Of a stretch of DNA of 64,000 bases, positions 63,401 through 64,000 are shown piece after piece (the stretch's first letter is position 1; each line of letters starts with the position of its first letter). Source of the DNA: Elgaria multicarinata webbii (taxonomy: Eukaryota; Chordata; Lepidosauria; Squamata; Anguidae); assembly GCF_023053635.1 (NCBI RefSeq), contig NC_086192.1, positions 15,662,001 through 15,726,000 on the forward strand. The letters are read 5' to 3'. The translations under genes and the position numbers were made by a program. The notes beneath the pieces were generated by a model that saw only the letters and a list, made by a program, of their open reading frames with translations, searched no databases and had not been told where the DNA came from.

Positions 63401-64000
63401 AGAAGACGCCGTTTTCTACAACCAGGTGACAGTGGTCCTGCCCACTCTCTCAAAATTCAGGGCTACGTGGCCTCCAGTGAATAAACTCCCTGGAGGATGC
63501 TGGGTGCCTCTATGTGCAGACTGGAACCCCAATTCACGGAAGATCCCCTCACCCACATCACAACTGCAGTTATTTTGCCAGTGAAGAAGAACTGAAATGT
63601 CGATCACAGCACCCTCATCAGCCTCCTAAAAGGGCCATGATTTTCGTTCCGTGGGACCAGGGCAGGAACAAACAGCCTTTAAATATTTATTTATTTATTA
63701 AAGACTTAAAAATATCTCGGCCTTCAGCCAAACAAGAGCTTACGTGAGTTAAAATCTAAAAAAGAAAAGAAAAGGGCACAACACACAAGGAAAAGGCATT
63801 GGGAGGGAAGAGGAAAAATCAATTCAGTAGTCCAGGTTTGGTTATTTAGTAACAATCCCCATCTCCAGACATTTGCCAGCAGCCCTTCCGGCAGCTAGGC
63901 ATGACCCGCACTCGTTACCTGAAAGGCCAATATCTCGGCCACGCTGCATGTTCAAGGAGAGTAAATCCAGTCCAACCTTCACGAGAACTCTAAAAAGATC
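59326..64000 (-). CDS. Myeloperoxidase-class heme peroxidase, 3' part (right-edge partial)
   Basis: Secreted animal heme peroxidase of the MPO/EPX/LPO group, which oxidises halides or thiocyanate with hydrogen peroxide. Minus-strand exons in coding order: 64000 (edge)-63919, encoding [18 protein letters not shown]; 62419-62182, beginning [14 protein letters not shown] and including [19 protein letters not shown] and ending RDGD; and 59692 onward, beginning [18 protein letters not shown] and including [11 protein letters not shown] and PRDFVNC. Phases join perfectly. The family protein normally ends a few residues after the equivalent of FPWKAK. Here the frame runs 55 further residues to a stop at 59326, but a consensus donor (AAAT/GTGAGT) at 59493 could splice to an unseen terminal exon. 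The catalytic His/Asp/Arg region lies outside the window. Features of MPO, EPX and LPO are mixed, so no symbol is assigned. Confidence 0.9.
60373..60664 (-). mobile_element. L2-group LINE end inserted in L1
   Basis: (ATT)n at 60369-60405, then TATAGCACCATCAATGTACATGG, TAGGCTTACAATCTAATAAG and AACTCAATATTTGAAGGCTA, matching the 36.15-kb subfamily. L1 sequence resumes at TTGGTATAAAGATTGG. Confidence 0.8.
60734..60899 (+). mobile_element. L2-type tail inserted in L1 with 12-bp TSD
   Basis: Flanked by ATGTAACATTAG at 60722-60733 and 60900-60911. The insert has TA-rich sequence, GTGAACCGCCCAGAGAGCTTCGGCTATTGGGTGG and an (AATA)n tail. Confidence 0.92.
61664..61902 (-). mobile_element. CR1 LINE 3' end
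   Basis: Tail ATAGATAGAATCATAGAATAG to TTCCTGTCACTTGAGCCCGA (plus-strand text), in the peroxidase intron just before the exon at 62182-62419. Confidence 0.92.

Overview
The window is vertebrate nuclear DNA, most likely from a lizard or another squamate reptile. Genes are split into short exons with GT-AG introns. The interspersed repeats are a squamate-type mixture: many CR1 LINE 3' ends with ATTCTATG tails, L2-type LINE ends, a Sauria-type tRNA SINE with a Bov-B-like tail, a MIR/L2-tailed tRNA SINE, an L1 fragment and many small hAT-like foldback elements. There is no bacterial-type gene organisation.

Layout: (1) 1.8-17.8 kb, + strand: the 3' three quarters of a merlin (NF2) paralogue, equivalent to human NF2 exons 4-15 plus two divergent terminal exons. 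The first three coding exons lie left of the window. (2) 20.4-26.6 kb, - strand: complete SBDS, five exons, 250 residues, 60S ribosome maturation factor. (3) 28.7-43.1 kb, + strand: complete TYW1, sixteen exons, 733 residues, the flavodoxin/radical-SAM enzyme of wybutosine synthesis on tRNA-Phe. SBDS and TYW1 are head to head, as in human 7q11. (4) 46.1-47.3 kb: a roughly 109-bp minisatellite ending just before a CpG-rich promoter. (5) 47.35-54.1 kb, + strand: PIMREG (FAM64A/CATS), a mitotic regulator, with a two-CCAAT plus CHR cell-cycle promoter. (6) 59.3-64.0 kb, - strand: the last three exons of a myeloperoxidase-class heme peroxidase (MPO/EPX/LPO group), running off the right edge.

Genes placed on human chromosome 7q11 (SBDS, TYW1) and chromosome 17 (PIMREG on 17p, MPO/EPX/LPO on 17q) are neighbours here. 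That fits an ancestral sauropsid linkage of the chicken chromosome 19 type (recalled, not searched). The genes do not form an operon or pathway. SBDS and TYW1 both serve translation, and PIMREG and merlin both affect proliferation, but no functional module is claimed.

I found no previously undescribed defence or enzymatic system. The most notable items are the merlin paralogue with a replaced C-terminal tail, the textbook cell-cycle promoter next to a minisatellite, MITEs whose terminal repeats have been tandemly amplified, and several foldback elements that can be assigned to the hAT type from 8-bp target duplications. Gene structures were read by eye: exon borders were chosen from splice consensus, phase and remembered orthologue sequence. 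Repeat boundaries are approximate unless target duplications are given.
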